A stretch of DNA of 64,000 bases, from NCBI GenBank assembly GCA_022826945.1, contig JAJDTY010000050.1, positions 49,480 through 113,479 on the forward strand, written 5' to 3'. This document shows, piece after piece, positions 36,123 through 44,941 of this stretch (positions are counted from its first letter, which is position 1; every line of letters starts with the position of its first letter). The notes under the pieces were generated by a model. The model was not told where the DNA came from and ran no database searches. It worked only from the letters and a program-made list of their open reading frames with translations. The translations under genes and the position numbers were made by a program. This DNA comes from Candidatus Binatia bacterium. GTDB lineage: Bacteria; Desulfobacterota; Binatia; Bin18.

Positions 36123-37301
36123 TTACAGCCCGAGGGACGCCTTGGCGATGATATTGCGCTGGATCTCATTGGAACCCGCATAGATCGAGGTCTTGCGGTA
36201 ATTGCAGTAGCGCGGGGCGATACTGGCCGTTTGTTGGTCAAAGTCCGTGGCGTGCAGCGACTGGAACGGCTGGGCAAGCGGTCCGACCGCTTCCAGCATG
36301 AGTTCCGTGAGCGCCTGTTGGATTTCCGTGCCGCGAATCTTGAGCAAGGAGACTTCCGCGCCGGGTGCCCGTCCGCCGCGCATCTGGTCCAGAAAACGCA
36401 GATTGGTGATCTCCAAAGCCATCAGCTCGACTTCCACTCGGGATAGTCGGTCGCGGAAGCGCGGATCGTCAATGAGCGGTTTGCCGTTTTTGGACTGCTG
36501 GGCCGCCAGTTCTTTCAGGCGCAGCACTTCTCGCTTTGACGCGCCGGTGTTGCCTGTGCCGAGGCGCTCATAGCCCAAGAGATATTTGGCGACCGTCCAG
36601 CCGTCGTTTTCTTCGTGGACGAGGTTTTCCGCCGGGACTCGTACATCGTCAAAAAACACCTCGTTCACTTCATGGCCGCCATCCATGAGCATCAGCGGCC
36701 GGATGCTGATGCCCGGCGTGTTCATATCCATGAGCAAAAAGGAAATGCCCTGTTGTCTCTTTGGAAAATCGGCGCTGGTCCGCACCAGACAGAATATCCA
36801 GTCCGCATGCTGGGCCCAGGTGGTCCAGATTTTCTGGCCGTTGACGACGAAGCTGTCCCCCTCCCGGACCGCGCTCGTCTTGAGCGAAGCCAAGTCCGAA
36901 CCTGAGCCCGGCTCGGAGTAGCCCTGGCACCAGAATATGTCGCCATTGTACATGCCGGGCAGAAAGCGCTGTTTCTGCTCTTGCGTGCCAAATTTGTGCA
37001 GGACGGGCGCACACATGGACACGCCAAAGGGAATACGCGGCGGGCAGCCAGCATAGCCGCATTCTTCTTCAAAAATATGCCGCTGCACGATGGTCCAGTT
37101 TGTTCCGCCCCACTCTTCCGGCCAGTCAGGCGCGCCCCAGCCTCGCTCGGCCGTGATTTTCTGCCAGCGCAGCAAGTCTTCTTTGGTCAGCTCTTCATAA
37201 TTGACGACTTTGTCGCGCAACTCGTCCGGCAGGTTGTCTTTGAGCCAGGCGCGGACTTCATCACGGAAGGCCACTTCTTCAGGAGAATAGTTGAGATCCA
37301 T
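36123..37301 (-). CDS. Acyl-CoA dehydrogenase (large-type partner)
   Basis: The 392-residue protein has CQGYSEPGSGSDLASLKTSAV near residue 126 (FAD-binding loop), DWPEEWGGTNW near 60, and C-terminal YRKTSIYAGSNEIQRNIIAK. It resembles FadE17/FadE29 chains, which pair with another subunit. Translation would precede that of the 34961 gene on the same transcript. Substrate is unknown; nearby genes do not fix it. Confidence 0.87.
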   Translation of the reverse strand: MDLNYSPEEVAFRDEVRAWLKDNLPDELRDKVVNYEELTKEDLLRWQKITAERGWGAPDWPEEWGGTNWTIVQRHIFEEECGYAGCPPRIPFGVSMCAPVLHKFGTQEQKQRFLPGMYNGDIFWCQGYSEPGSGSDLASLKTSAVREGDSFVVNGQKIWTTWAQHADWIFCLVRTSADFPKRQQGISFLLMDMNTPGISIRPLMLMDGGHEVNEVFFDDVRVPAENLVHEENDGWTVAKYLLGYERLGTGNTGASKREVLRLKELAAQQSKNGKPLIDDPRFRDRLSRVEVELMALEITNLRFLDQMRGGRAPGAEVSLLKIRGTEIQQALTELMLEAVGPLAQPFQSLHATDFDQQTASIAPRYCNYRKTSIYAGSNEIQRNIIAKASLGL

Positions 37302-37373
37302 AGTGTACTCCTCTCGTCGGTCTGCCCTATGTATCAGGCTGCTGCGGAAATCCTAGTCCGGCCCCGGTTTTCC

Positions 37374-37411
37374 GTTCGCCCTGAGCGGAGCGCGACGAAG
37401 TCGAAGAGTCT
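37374..37411. repeat. Intergenic palindromic repeat of the GTTCGCCCTGAGC type
   Basis: The stretch begins GTTCGCCCTGAGCGGAGC and ends ACGAAGTCGAAGAGT, a palindromic unit resembling common bacterial intergenic repeats of the GTTCGCCCTGAGC...GTCGAAG kind. A looser relative is at 5352-5376 (GGGCTTCGACAAGC). It lies between the acyl-CoA dehydrogenase gene and nudC, and no gene is inside. Confidence 0.45.
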
Positions 37412-37491
37412 GGGGGATACAGTCGGGGGCGGGTTTGCTATGCTTTGCCAATACGGTACCGCTGACCATACCAAGACTGGAGGATTTGGGT

Positions 37492-38358
37492 ATGCCTGCC
37501 CGCAATGCGCCACACTCCCACGGCCAGCCGATCTTTGGCATGCGGAGGACGTTTATTTCCGAGGTCGCACCGCCCCACGACCTGTCCGGCCCGGCCTGGT
37601 GGTTCGGCTTTCACCGCAACCGACTCCTGCTTCAGAAGCACGGTGAGACGTTTCAAGTCCCCTGCCTGGAGCGCTTTGAAGAGTTAGGGGTTTCTGCGGG
37701 AAATCGGCATTATCTCGGGCGCTACGACGGACAGGCGTGTTATGCCGTTGATGTACTGGACGCAGCGCTGCCCGACCACTTGGACTTCAAGGACCTCCGC
37801 CATGCGCACGGCGGACTGGAGGAGGATTTGTTCGTGCTGGGTGGCCGCGCTGTCCAGATCGTCGAGTGGGACCGTACCCATCAGTACTGCGGGCGGTGCG
37901 GGACCCGCAACGAAACCAAATCGGACGAGCGGGCCAAGCGCTGCCCCAAGTGCCAGCTCCTGAGCTTTCCCCGATTGTCGCCCGCCATTATTGTCATGGT
38001 AGAGCGCGACGGAAAAATCCTACTCGCCCGTTCGCCCCACTTCCCGACCAAGATGTACAGCGTGCTGGCCGGCTTTGTGGAGCCCGGCGAGACCATAGAG
38101 GAATGCGTGGCCAGAGAAATCAAGGAAGAAGTCGGCATCACGGTCGATAATATTCGGTATTTTGCCAGTCAGCCGTGGCCGTTTCCGAATTCGCTCATGC
38201 TCGGTTTTACCGCCGAGTATGCAGCGGGCGAGATTGAAGTGGATGGCGTGGAAATCGCCGAAGCGGCCTGGTTCAGCCCGGATGCCATGCCCGCCATCCC
38301 TGGTCGTATCAGTATCTCCCGCCGGTTGATCGATTATTTTCTAGACAAGCATGGGTAG
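37492..38358 (+). CDS. nudC: NudC-type NAD+/NADH pyrophosphatase (Nudix)
   Basis: NudC hydrolyses NADH or deNADs RNA. The 288-residue protein has the zinc ribbon (QYCGRCGTRN and RCPKCQLL near residues 128-150), the Nudix box GFVEPGETIEECVAREIKEEVG near 195 (22 residues including GX5EX7REUXEEXGU), and the NADH-specific SQPWPFPNSLMLGF that follows it. GGAGG precedes the ATG at 37492; the ATG at 37540 is also possible. Confidence 0.92.
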   Translation: MPARNAPHSHGQPIFGMRRTFISEVAPPHDLSGPAWWFGFHRNRLLLQKHGETFQVPCLERFEELGVSAGNRHYLGRYDGQACYAVDVLDAALPDHLDFKDLRHAHGGLEEDLFVLGGRAVQIVEWDRTHQYCGRCGTRNETKSDERAKRCPKCQLLSFPRLSPAIIVMVERDGKILLARSPHFPTKMYSVLAGFVEPGETIEECVAREIKEEVGITVDNIRYFASQPWPFPNSLMLGFTAEYAAGEIEVDGVEIAEAAWFSPDAMPAIPGRISISRRLIDYFLDKHG

Positions 38359-38362
38359 TTCC

Positions 38363-38390
38363 GTAGGGGTAATTCATGAATTGCCCCTAC
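38363..38390. terminator. 28-nt inverted repeat after nudC
   Basis: GTAGGGG pairs with CCCCTAC and AATTC with GAATT, with one G-T wobble between, giving a 13-bp stem around a 2-nt loop. A second C/G-rich inverted repeat follows at about 38409-38434. Neither has a T-run after it, so these may be a terminator pair or a repeat unit. Confidence 0.4.
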
Positions 38391-38493
38391 CCTGGCCAGT
38401 CGAAGGGACGGCCCCGTACTTGATACGGGGGCCGGAGTGGGTTTGCCCGCACAGGTCTTGCTCGGCGGCCTGGACTCAGCGACAACAGACGGA

Positions 38494-41400
38494 ATGCCTG
38501 GAACAAACACTAAACTGACCATCGCAGTCGAGGACTACCTGACCGACCTCCGCCGGATACGCGCCTCCGGTGGAGCCACCGCAGAGCGGTCCTCTTATGG
38601 GCCGCTGGCGAATCTGCTCAACGCCGTGGGCGGTACGCTCAAACCCAAGGTATTCTGTGTTGGCGAGTTGGCCGACCAGGGCGCGGGTCATCCCGATTTT
38701 GGCCTGTATGCCGCCAAGCAGCTACAGAAAGGCCGGCTCAAGGAAGGCCAGACCCCCGAGCGTGGCGTGGTCGAAGTCAAATCCATCAGTGACGATACCT
38801 GGCTGACCGCAGCGTCCGCTCAGGTGAGCCGCTATTGGGAGCGTTATCGTCTGGTGTTGGTCACCAACACACTCGACTTCGTCCTGGTGGGCGAAGACAC
38901 CGCCGGACAGCCGGCTACACTCGAAACCTTTCGGCTGGCAGAGACCGCTGGAGACTTTACCAGGCGCTTAGACACGCCCCGCACCTTTGCCCGTACCGTT
39001 GGTGCCGGGCTCGGAGAATATCTCTGCCGCGCCCTGTCTCACCGGGCCGCCCTGACCGAGCCGAAAGACCTAGCGTGGCTGCTCGCCTCGTATGCCCGCG
39101 ATGCCCTTACCCGCGTTGAGGCCGCTGGCGACCTCCCACAACTCACGGCCCTGCGGATCGCCTTGGAAGAAGCCTTGGGGGTGCGCTTTGAGGGCGACAA
39201 GGGAACCCGCTTCTTCTATTCCACGCTGGTGCAGACCCTGTTCTACGGGGTGTTCTCCGCCTGGGTATTGTGGGCACGACAAGAGCCTTCCCCGAGGAGA
39301 ACGTTCAACTGGCACGAAGCTGTGTGGCATCTCCGCGCCCCCGTCCTGGCGGCCTTGTTTCAGCAGATTTCCAGTCCGAGCCGGCTGCAACCGCTCGGGC
39401 TAGTCGAAGTCCTGGACTGGACCGCTGCGGCCCTCAACCGCGTGGACCGCGCGGCCTTCTTCGCCCGCTTCAACGAGGGTGAGGCTGTACCCTACTTCTA
39501 CGAACCTTTTCTTGAAGCCTTTGACCCCGACCTCCGCAAACAACTCGGCGTCTGGTACACGCCCGCCGAAGTCGTCCGCTACATGGTGGCCCGTGTGGAT
39601 AAGGCGTTGAAAGACGATCTGCATATCCCGGACGGACTCGCTGCGGACAATGTCTACGTACTCGATCCGTGTTGCGGCACCGGGGCGTATCTGGCGGAGG
39701 TGTTGCGCCGGATTGCGGAGAATCTGCAAGGCCGAGGCATGGGCGCGCTCGCTGGTGCGCGGGTCAAACAGGCTGCCATGCATCGAGTATTCGGTTTCGA
39801 GATTATGCCCGCCCCGTTCGTGGTGGCCCACCTACAAGTCGGGCTGACCATGCAGGACTTGGATGCGCCCCTTGCAGACGACGGGAATGAACGGCCCGGC
39901 GTCTTCCTCACCAACGCCCTGACCGGCTGGGAGCCCCACACCACCAAACCCTTACCGTTTCCCGAACTCGAAGAAGAACGTGACCGGGCCGAGCGGATCA
40001 AGCAGAACACGCCGATTCTGGTGATTCTCGGTAACCCACCCTACAACGGCTTTGCCGGGATGGCCGTAGACGAAGAGCGGGTATTGTCAGAAGCCTACCG
40101 CATAACCAAGCGGGTACGGCGGCCCGAAGGCCAAGGCTTGAACGATCTGTATGTGCGTTTCTTCCGTATGGCGGAACGCCGGATTGCCGAGAAGACCGGG
40201 CAAGGGGTGGTATGTTTCATCTCCAACTATTCGTGGCTGGATGGGTTGTCGTTCACCGGGATGCGAGAGCGGTATCTGGAGGCGTTTGACGCCATTCGGA
40301 TTGATTGTCTCAATGGCGATAAATACAAGACCGGCAAGACCACCCCAGATGGGACACCTGACCCGAGTATCTTTTCCACGCCCAGTGACCAGGTAGGGAT
40401 TCAGGTGGGGACGGCCATTACCACGCTGATCCGCAAGGCCGCTCACACACCGGCTGAAACTATTGGCTTTCGACATCTGTGGGGGCAGGCGAAACGGGAG
40501 GAACTGTTGGAGACGGCGGAGGTAGAGCCGGCAACGCTCTATGAGGCTATCGAACCGGTGTTGCCGCTGGGGTTGCCATTGGTGCGAACGGCGGTCAGTA
40601 CGAAGTATTTCGACTGGCCAGCGCTGCCCGAGTTGTTCCCGGTGTCGTTTCCAGGGGTGAAGACCAGCCGAGATGGGTTTCTCGTTGATACTGACCTTGA
40701 CCGGCTCAAGGAGCGGGTTGCCGCGTACTTCAATGCGGACTTGAGTCATGAAGAGATCGCCCAGCGTTATCCGGGGGTGATGAAGACGACGGCGCGGTTC
40801 GACTCTCGGGCAGTACGCGACACCCTGCTTGCGCGTGGTGGCCCGAACGAAGAAGGCTTTATCCGCTTCGCCTACCGACCCTTCGATAATCGGTGGTTGT
40901 ATTGGGAAGGGGAAACGAAGCTACTGGACGAAAAGCGGGCCGATTATAGGCCGCATGTGTTCGAGGGGAATGTGTGGTTGGAAGCCAGGGAGCGGGAAGC
41001 GAAGGAAGATTTCTTACGTGGAACATTCGTTCGTCATCTTGCCGATAATTTTGGCAATGGCCTGTCGAGTTTCTTTCCCCTGTGGCTCCGCAATGACGAT
41101 GGCCTCGAAACCGCTGGGAACAACACAAAACGTCGCCCTAACCTGTCACCAGCCGCACAGCGTTACCTCAGATATCTCAACGCCAGCGTTGAAGACTTTT
41201 TTCACCATGTTCTGGCCGTGCTGCACGACTCTACCTACCGTGAAGCCAATGCCGGAGCGCTCCGTATGGAATGGCCGCGTGTCCCACTCTCCGGCTGGCC
41301 CGATGGAGACGCTTCCGAAGCGGCTGAAACCCTTGCTCGCTCCGCTGCACGGGGGCGCGAACTGGCCGCCCTGCTTGATCCCGAAACCCCGGTGCCCGGT

Positions 41401-41862
41401 GTGACGACCGGAACCTTGCGCCCGGACATCACCACCATTGCCGTCCCCGCCACGGTAGACGAACGAAACATGGTCGGAGACGATTTCGCCCTGACCGCCA
41501 GGTGGGGGCATTACGGCACGGGCGAGTCCGTGATGCCCGGCCAAGGGAGAGTGGTCGAACGTGAGTACACGGCAGACGAACGTGCCGTTTTGGGGGATGC
41601 CATCGGCGTACTCGGTCAGACCACGTTCGACATTTACCTGAACGGCAACGCCTATTGGCGTAACGTCCCGGCTACCGTCTGGCGCTACAAACTCGGCGGT
41701 TATCAGGTGCTTAAAAAGTGGTTGTCGTACCGGGAGCGGGGGGTGCTGGGACGGGCGTTGATGCTGGAGGAGGTATTGTATTTTGCGGAGGTGGCGCGGC
41801 GGATTGGGGCGATAGTGGTGGTAACCGATACGCCGGGAGTGTCGGATTACGCCTGTGGCTAA
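38494..41862 (+). CDS. Type ISP-like restriction-modification protein (nuclease-N6-adenine methyltransferase fusion)
   Basis: The 1122-residue protein joins a PD-(D/E)XK-like nuclease part (HPDFGLYAAKQ near residue 67 and GVVEVKSI about 30 residues later), a long helical linker, an N6-adenine methyltransferase (motif I DPCCGTGAYLAEVL near 390, motif IV ILGNPPYNGF near 512), and a Type_ISP_C-like specificity region to the C-terminus. Classical type ISP enzymes also have a helicase; none is visible here. The start at 38494 gives MPGTNTKLTIAVEDYL. A HEPN-motif gene follows after 102 bp on the same strand. Confidence 0.85.
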   Translation: MPGTNTKLTIAVEDYLTDLRRIRASGGATAERSSYGPLANLLNAVGGTLKPKVFCVGELADQGAGHPDFGLYAAKQLQKGRLKEGQTPERGVVEVKSISDDTWLTAASAQVSRYWERYRLVLVTNTLDFVLVGEDTAGQPATLETFRLAETAGDFTRRLDTPRTFARTVGAGLGEYLCRALSHRAALTEPKDLAWLLASYARDALTRVEAAGDLPQLTALRIALEEALGVRFEGDKGTRFFYSTLVQTLFYGVFSAWVLWARQEPSPRRTFNWHEAVWHLRAPVLAALFQQISSPSRLQPLGLVEVLDWTAAALNRVDRAAFFARFNEGEAVPYFYEPFLEAFDPDLRKQLGVWYTPAEVVRYMVARVDKALKDDLHIPDGLAADNVYVLDPCCGTGAYLAEVLRRIAENLQGRGMGALAGARVKQAAMHRVFGFEIMPAPFVVAHLQVGLTMQDLDAPLADDGNERPGVFLTNALTGWEPHTTKPLPFPELEEERDRAERIKQNTPILVILGNPPYNGFAGMAVDEERVLSEAYRITKRVRRPEGQGLNDLYVRFFRMAERRIAEKTGQGVVCFISNYSWLDGLSFTGMRERYLEAFDAIRIDCLNGDKYKTGKTTPDGTPDPSIFSTPSDQVGIQVGTAITTLIRKAAHTPAETIGFRHLWGQAKREELLETAEVEPATLYEAIEPVLPLGLPLVRTAVSTKYFDWPALPELFPVSFPGVKTSRDGFLVDTDLDRLKERVAAYFNADLSHEEIAQRYPGVMKTTARFDSRAVRDTLLARGGPNEEGFIRFAYRPFDNRWLYWEGETKLLDEKRADYRPHVFEGNVWLEAREREAKEDFLRGTFVRHLADNFGNGLSSFFPLWLRNDDGLETAGNNTKRRPNLSPAAQRYLRYLNASVEDFFHHVLAVLHDSTYREANAGALRMEWPRVPLSGWPDGDASEAAETLARSAARGRELAALLDPETPVPGVTTGTLRPDITTIAVPATVDERNMVGDDFALTARWGHYGTGESVMPGQGRVVEREYTADERAVLGDAIGVLGQTTFDIYLNGNAYWRNVPATVWRYKLGGYQVLKKWLSYRERGVLGRALMLEEVLYFAEVARRIGAIVVVTDTPGVSDYACG

Positions 41863-41964
41863 TCCGTATGTGGACCTCTCCCGTTTGGGAAGGGTACATG
41901 ACCGACGGCCAGTATTTCTGGCACAATGTCAGACAGTCGCCGCCTCGGGGGATGTAGCCGCGAA

Positions 41965-43116
41965 ATGACTTGGGAACCTATCTGGGCGTTACCAAATATT
42001 GACTTGGATGAGCCCGTCGAGAGTCCTATCTTCGCGCTCGTTCCCGCCTCTGATCCCCGTGTTGAACGACTCAAAAGGGAACACGGAAGTTTTCAAACTT
42101 TCATGAGTCAGTTTCAGGATACCCATAGAAATCGTATTTCGCCGACGCTCATGATTCGCCGAACCGATGCTCCAGAATCCTTTAGGAAGTTGGATGTAGC
42201 CGCCAGCTTTCGCGATCTTCTTGTTGCATCCACGGTGCCACTAGCGAGATCACGAGCCATAATCAACAGCAACACTTTTCATCGAGTCACGTATTCCAGT
42301 TTCTTCTGGGTCTATCCCTGGATGCTCGATCAGCACTACGAAACAATCATCGCACACACACCGGCTACGCTGGCGCTCCACGATGTTGATCAGTTTAGAG
42401 GACACTCATCCCCCGAATTGTCACGGACGACCTTGCACCGACGAGACTTTGATGAGCCGCTCTTACAGGAGCTTCTTCATCGCTGGAGGGCACGATATGA
42501 GACCGCCAATCCACAATGGGCTAACATTGCGCTCTTTCGATCTCTGAACATGGCGAACCGAGCCTGTCTCCTTCCTGCGGGAGCCGATTTTGTCATCCAC
42601 GATGACGGCAGAATGGCTGGCTTGTGGACGGCAGCCTTTGAAATTCTTGTTCATCCCGGAGGTGACGGTCGAGCTAACCTATCCAAAGTATTTGATCTTC
42701 TCCAAAAAATACCCTGGATAGACAAAACGTGTGCATATAGGCGATTCCCGATTAGACGTGGAAGGAGGAGAGAGCAAAAGGGTTTGGCCTGTTGGCTATA
42801 CAACCATATCTACTCTTGCAGAAATGACTTTCTGCACGGGAATCCGGTCGCACGTGAGAACTTACTTCTTCCCATATCCGGTCGCCTAATAACTTCTCAC
42901 GCAGCTACCTTATATCGTCTTGCGCTGTCCTCCTTTTTGGACTTGTCATGGAAGGAGCCTTTCCCGTCGAGTGAAGACACCCAAGCACTTGCCGCGTACG
43001 TGGTAAGAACCCTAGAATTCCGGGCTCCACAAAAAAAATGCGAGGAAGCGTTGAAATTGTGTCGCGTTTCCGTTGCTGAACAACGTCGCAATCGAGAGTC
43101 CCGTAGGTCGGCTTAG
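41965..43116 (+). CDS. Unknown protein with a HEPN-type RNase motif, next to the R-M gene
   Basis: I do not recognise a named family over the whole length. The 383-residue protein has, near residues 276-296, a helix with SCRNDFLHGNPVAR, which fits the HEPN catalytic motif Rx4-6H (Arg286, His291). The rest is mixed alpha/beta with no membrane segment. A start at 41926 would add 13 residues; I prefer 41965 because GGGGGATG lies upstream. Its place beside a restriction-modification gene suggests a defence role such as RNA cleavage after infection. That is inference only. Confidence 0.6.
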   Translation: MTWEPIWALPNIDLDEPVESPIFALVPASDPRVERLKREHGSFQTFMSQFQDTHRNRISPTLMIRRTDAPESFRKLDVAASFRDLLVASTVPLARSRAIINSNTFHRVTYSSFFWVYPWMLDQHYETIIAHTPATLALHDVDQFRGHSSPELSRTTLHRRDFDEPLLQELLHRWRARYETANPQWANIALFRSLNMANRACLLPAGADFVIHDDGRMAGLWTAAFEILVHPGGDGRANLSKVFDLLQKIPWIDKTCAYRRFPIRRGRRREQKGLACWLYNHIYSCRNDFLHGNPVARENLLLPISGRLITSHAATLYRLALSSFLDLSWKEPFPSSEDTQALAAYVVRTLEFRAPQKKCEEALKLCRVSVAEQRRNRESRRSA

Positions 43117-43136
43117 CAGGGCGTAATCCGACATCC

Positions 43137-43745
43137 CTACTGTTGCTTGACCGCAACAACGATCAACAATTTTTCCTCGTCCGTATATTGCGTCACCGTC
43201 AAGCCATACGACCCGAGAAAGGAATACGCTTCGTCCTGTGAGGGTAGCGCCGTAATCGGAAACGGCTCCGAGCGGACGAGCCCTTCAACAAACTCCCGGC
43301 CTTCCGGGTGACTGATCACGACCCGCCCGCCCGGTCGCAGCATGCGCATGATATTGCGTAGCGCTCCAGGCTTGTCCGCGATATTGCCGTACATGCCATT
43401 CATGAAGACCACATCGACACAGGCGTCGGGCAGGTCCAGGTCCCGGATGTCACATTGGTGGCGTTCGACTTCGGGGTAACGGTTCGCGACCTGCTCCAGC
43501 ATCTTGCCTGACAGATCGCAGGCGTAGATGTGGCCGGGATGATACTTCCGAATGTCGGGCATGAGTGCCCCCGTCCCCGTCCCGACATCCAGTACGTTTT
43601 CTCCCGCCTGAATGTCGGGCGCGGCAACGATACGTTCCATGCGGGCGCAGACATCCTGGGGTAATTCGACCAGAAAACGGTCGTACACATTATCAAACGC
43701 CTGGCGTTGTTTTGCGTTGAATTGGGTAATCTGTTCGTCGTTCAT
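43137..43745 (-). CDS. Class I SAM-dependent methyltransferase
   Basis: The 202-residue protein has motif I (ENVLDVGTGTGALMPDIRKY near residue 50), the acidic loop (IYACDLSGKMLEQVANRYP) and motif IV (VDVVFMNGMYGNIADKPGALRNIMRMLRPGG). This is Methyltransf_11/UbiE-like. The ATG at 43745 is preferred; the longer frame starts inside the Uma2 gene. The 3' end is 21 bp from the HEPN gene stop on the other strand. Confidence 0.85.
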   Translation of the reverse strand: MNDEQITQFNAKQRQAFDNVYDRFLVELPQDVCARMERIVAAPDIQAGENVLDVGTGTGALMPDIRKYHPGHIYACDLSGKMLEQVANRYPEVERHQCDIRDLDLPDACVDVVFMNGMYGNIADKPGALRNIMRMLRPGGRVVISHPEGREFVEGLVRSEPFPITALPSQDEAYSFLGSYGLTVTQYTDEEKLLIVVAVKQQ

Positions 43746-43753
43746 GCGTTTCC

Positions 43754-44326
43754 TTATTCTTCCTGCTCCAGCCACCAGCGGCCCAGGTCAATCTCAATCG
43801 CCTCAAAGGGTTCGACCCGTGTCATTTCATTCCCGCCGTGGGTACTCACCACGACCCAGCGTTGTGTTTCCGGACGATACACTTCCAGGGTGCACAGGCC
43901 GAGATCGACCAGCCACAAATGACCTGCCTGCTCTCGGGCGTAGATCGGCATTTTAAGCACCCGGTCGCTACGGCCCGTGCCGGGCGACACCACCTCACAC
44001 ACCCAGTCAGGGGCCAATTCGCTATACGGCACATCCTCCAGCACGGGCATACGCGCTCTGCGCCACCCGGCGATATTCGGGACGAGGATGTCCGCGCCAA
44101 GATGCACTTCCGGCTCGAAGAGAATCCACCAGCCCCCAGGACCGTCCGGGCCACCAGTCTCCCGGTCAAAGGGGTCAAGTTGGCGGGAGATAATCGAAAC
44201 TGCGCGTGCATGGGGGAAGGACGGCCTTGGAGCGGTCGTCAATTCGCCATCAATGATCTCCGCAACAAAACGCTCAGGGACCTGGAGCAGATCCGCATAG
44301 GTGGCTCGTTTCCGCGCCGGGTTCAT
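43754..44326 (-). CDS. Uma2 family (DUF820) putative restriction endonuclease
   Basis: The 190-residue protein has the Uma2 pattern: ATYADLLQVPERFVAEIIDGEL near the N-terminus, FEPEVHLGADILVPNIAGWRR near 80, and DWVCEVVSPGTGRSDRVLKMPIYARE near 110, which hold the D...E-x-x/V-x-S residues of a PD-(D/E)XK fold. The family expands widely in some genomes and its role is not settled. It starts 117 bp from the DUF29 gene on the other strand. Confidence 0.85.
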   Translation of the reverse strand: MNPARKRATYADLLQVPERFVAEIIDGELTTAPRPSFPHARAVSIISRQLDPFDRETGGPDGPGGWWILFEPEVHLGADILVPNIAGWRRARMPVLEDVPYSELAPDWVCEVVSPGTGRSDRVLKMPIYAREQAGHLWLVDLGLCTLEVYRPETQRWVVVSTHGGNEMTRVEPFEAIEIDLGRWWLEQEE

Positions 44327-44443
44327 GGCCGGAAACTTACCACGGGCTTGACAGCCGGGGAAGCAGCACCGCGGGCGAACTGTGGTCAGCGGGAGAGAAA
44401 GAGCCTATGCTTGGGGAAACATCTGACAGTGAGGGGTATCCTC

Positions 44444-44905
44444 ATGAGTACGGCGGTATCCACTCCGTTGCCCGATCCCAGCTTGTACGACAAAGATTTC
44501 CACGCCTGGCTTTTTCAGACTGCGGCTCTCCTTCGACAAGGGCGGTTGGCTGAGATTGACGCGGCACATGTTGCGGAGGAGTTGGAAGACATGGAGAACC
44601 GCGAGCGCCGGGCCCTGGAAAGCCACATCAGAAACGTGACTCTGCATTTGCTCAAGTGGCGCTATCAGTCAGACAGGCGTACGCCCTCCTGGCGCAAATC
44701 TATTCGGAACGGACGCCTTGAAATTCAGGCCCTTCTGCAGGACAGTCCGAGCCTGACGAGCCAACCGGCCCAGATGTTGGCGAACGCCTATCCCGCGGCC
44801 CGGGCGGATGCTGTCGATGAGACCGGACTGAGCGAGGAGGCGTTTCCAGCGCAGTGTCCGTTTACCGTCGAACAGGTTTTGGATGCGGAATATTGGGGAG
44901 AGTGA
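44444..44905 (+). CDS. DUF29 domain-containing protein
   Basis: The 153-residue protein has the DUF29 stamps LYDKDFHAWLFQTAALLRQGR, AAHVAEELEDMENRERRALESHIRNVTLHLLKWRYQ near residue 40, and SWRKSIRNGRLEI. No function is known. DUF29 genes often occur near Uma2 and toxin-antitoxin genes. The ATG at 44444 is chosen because the upstream frame runs over the Uma2 gene. Confidence 0.8.
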   Translation: MSTAVSTPLPDPSLYDKDFHAWLFQTAALLRQGRLAEIDAAHVAEELEDMENRERRALESHIRNVTLHLLKWRYQSDRRTPSWRKSIRNGRLEIQALLQDSPSLTSQPAQMLANAYPAARADAVDETGLSEEAFPAQCPFTVEQVLDAEYWGE

Positions 44906-44941
44906 GGGCAGACGCAAGGTCCACCCCTCATTCCGGCTCTC

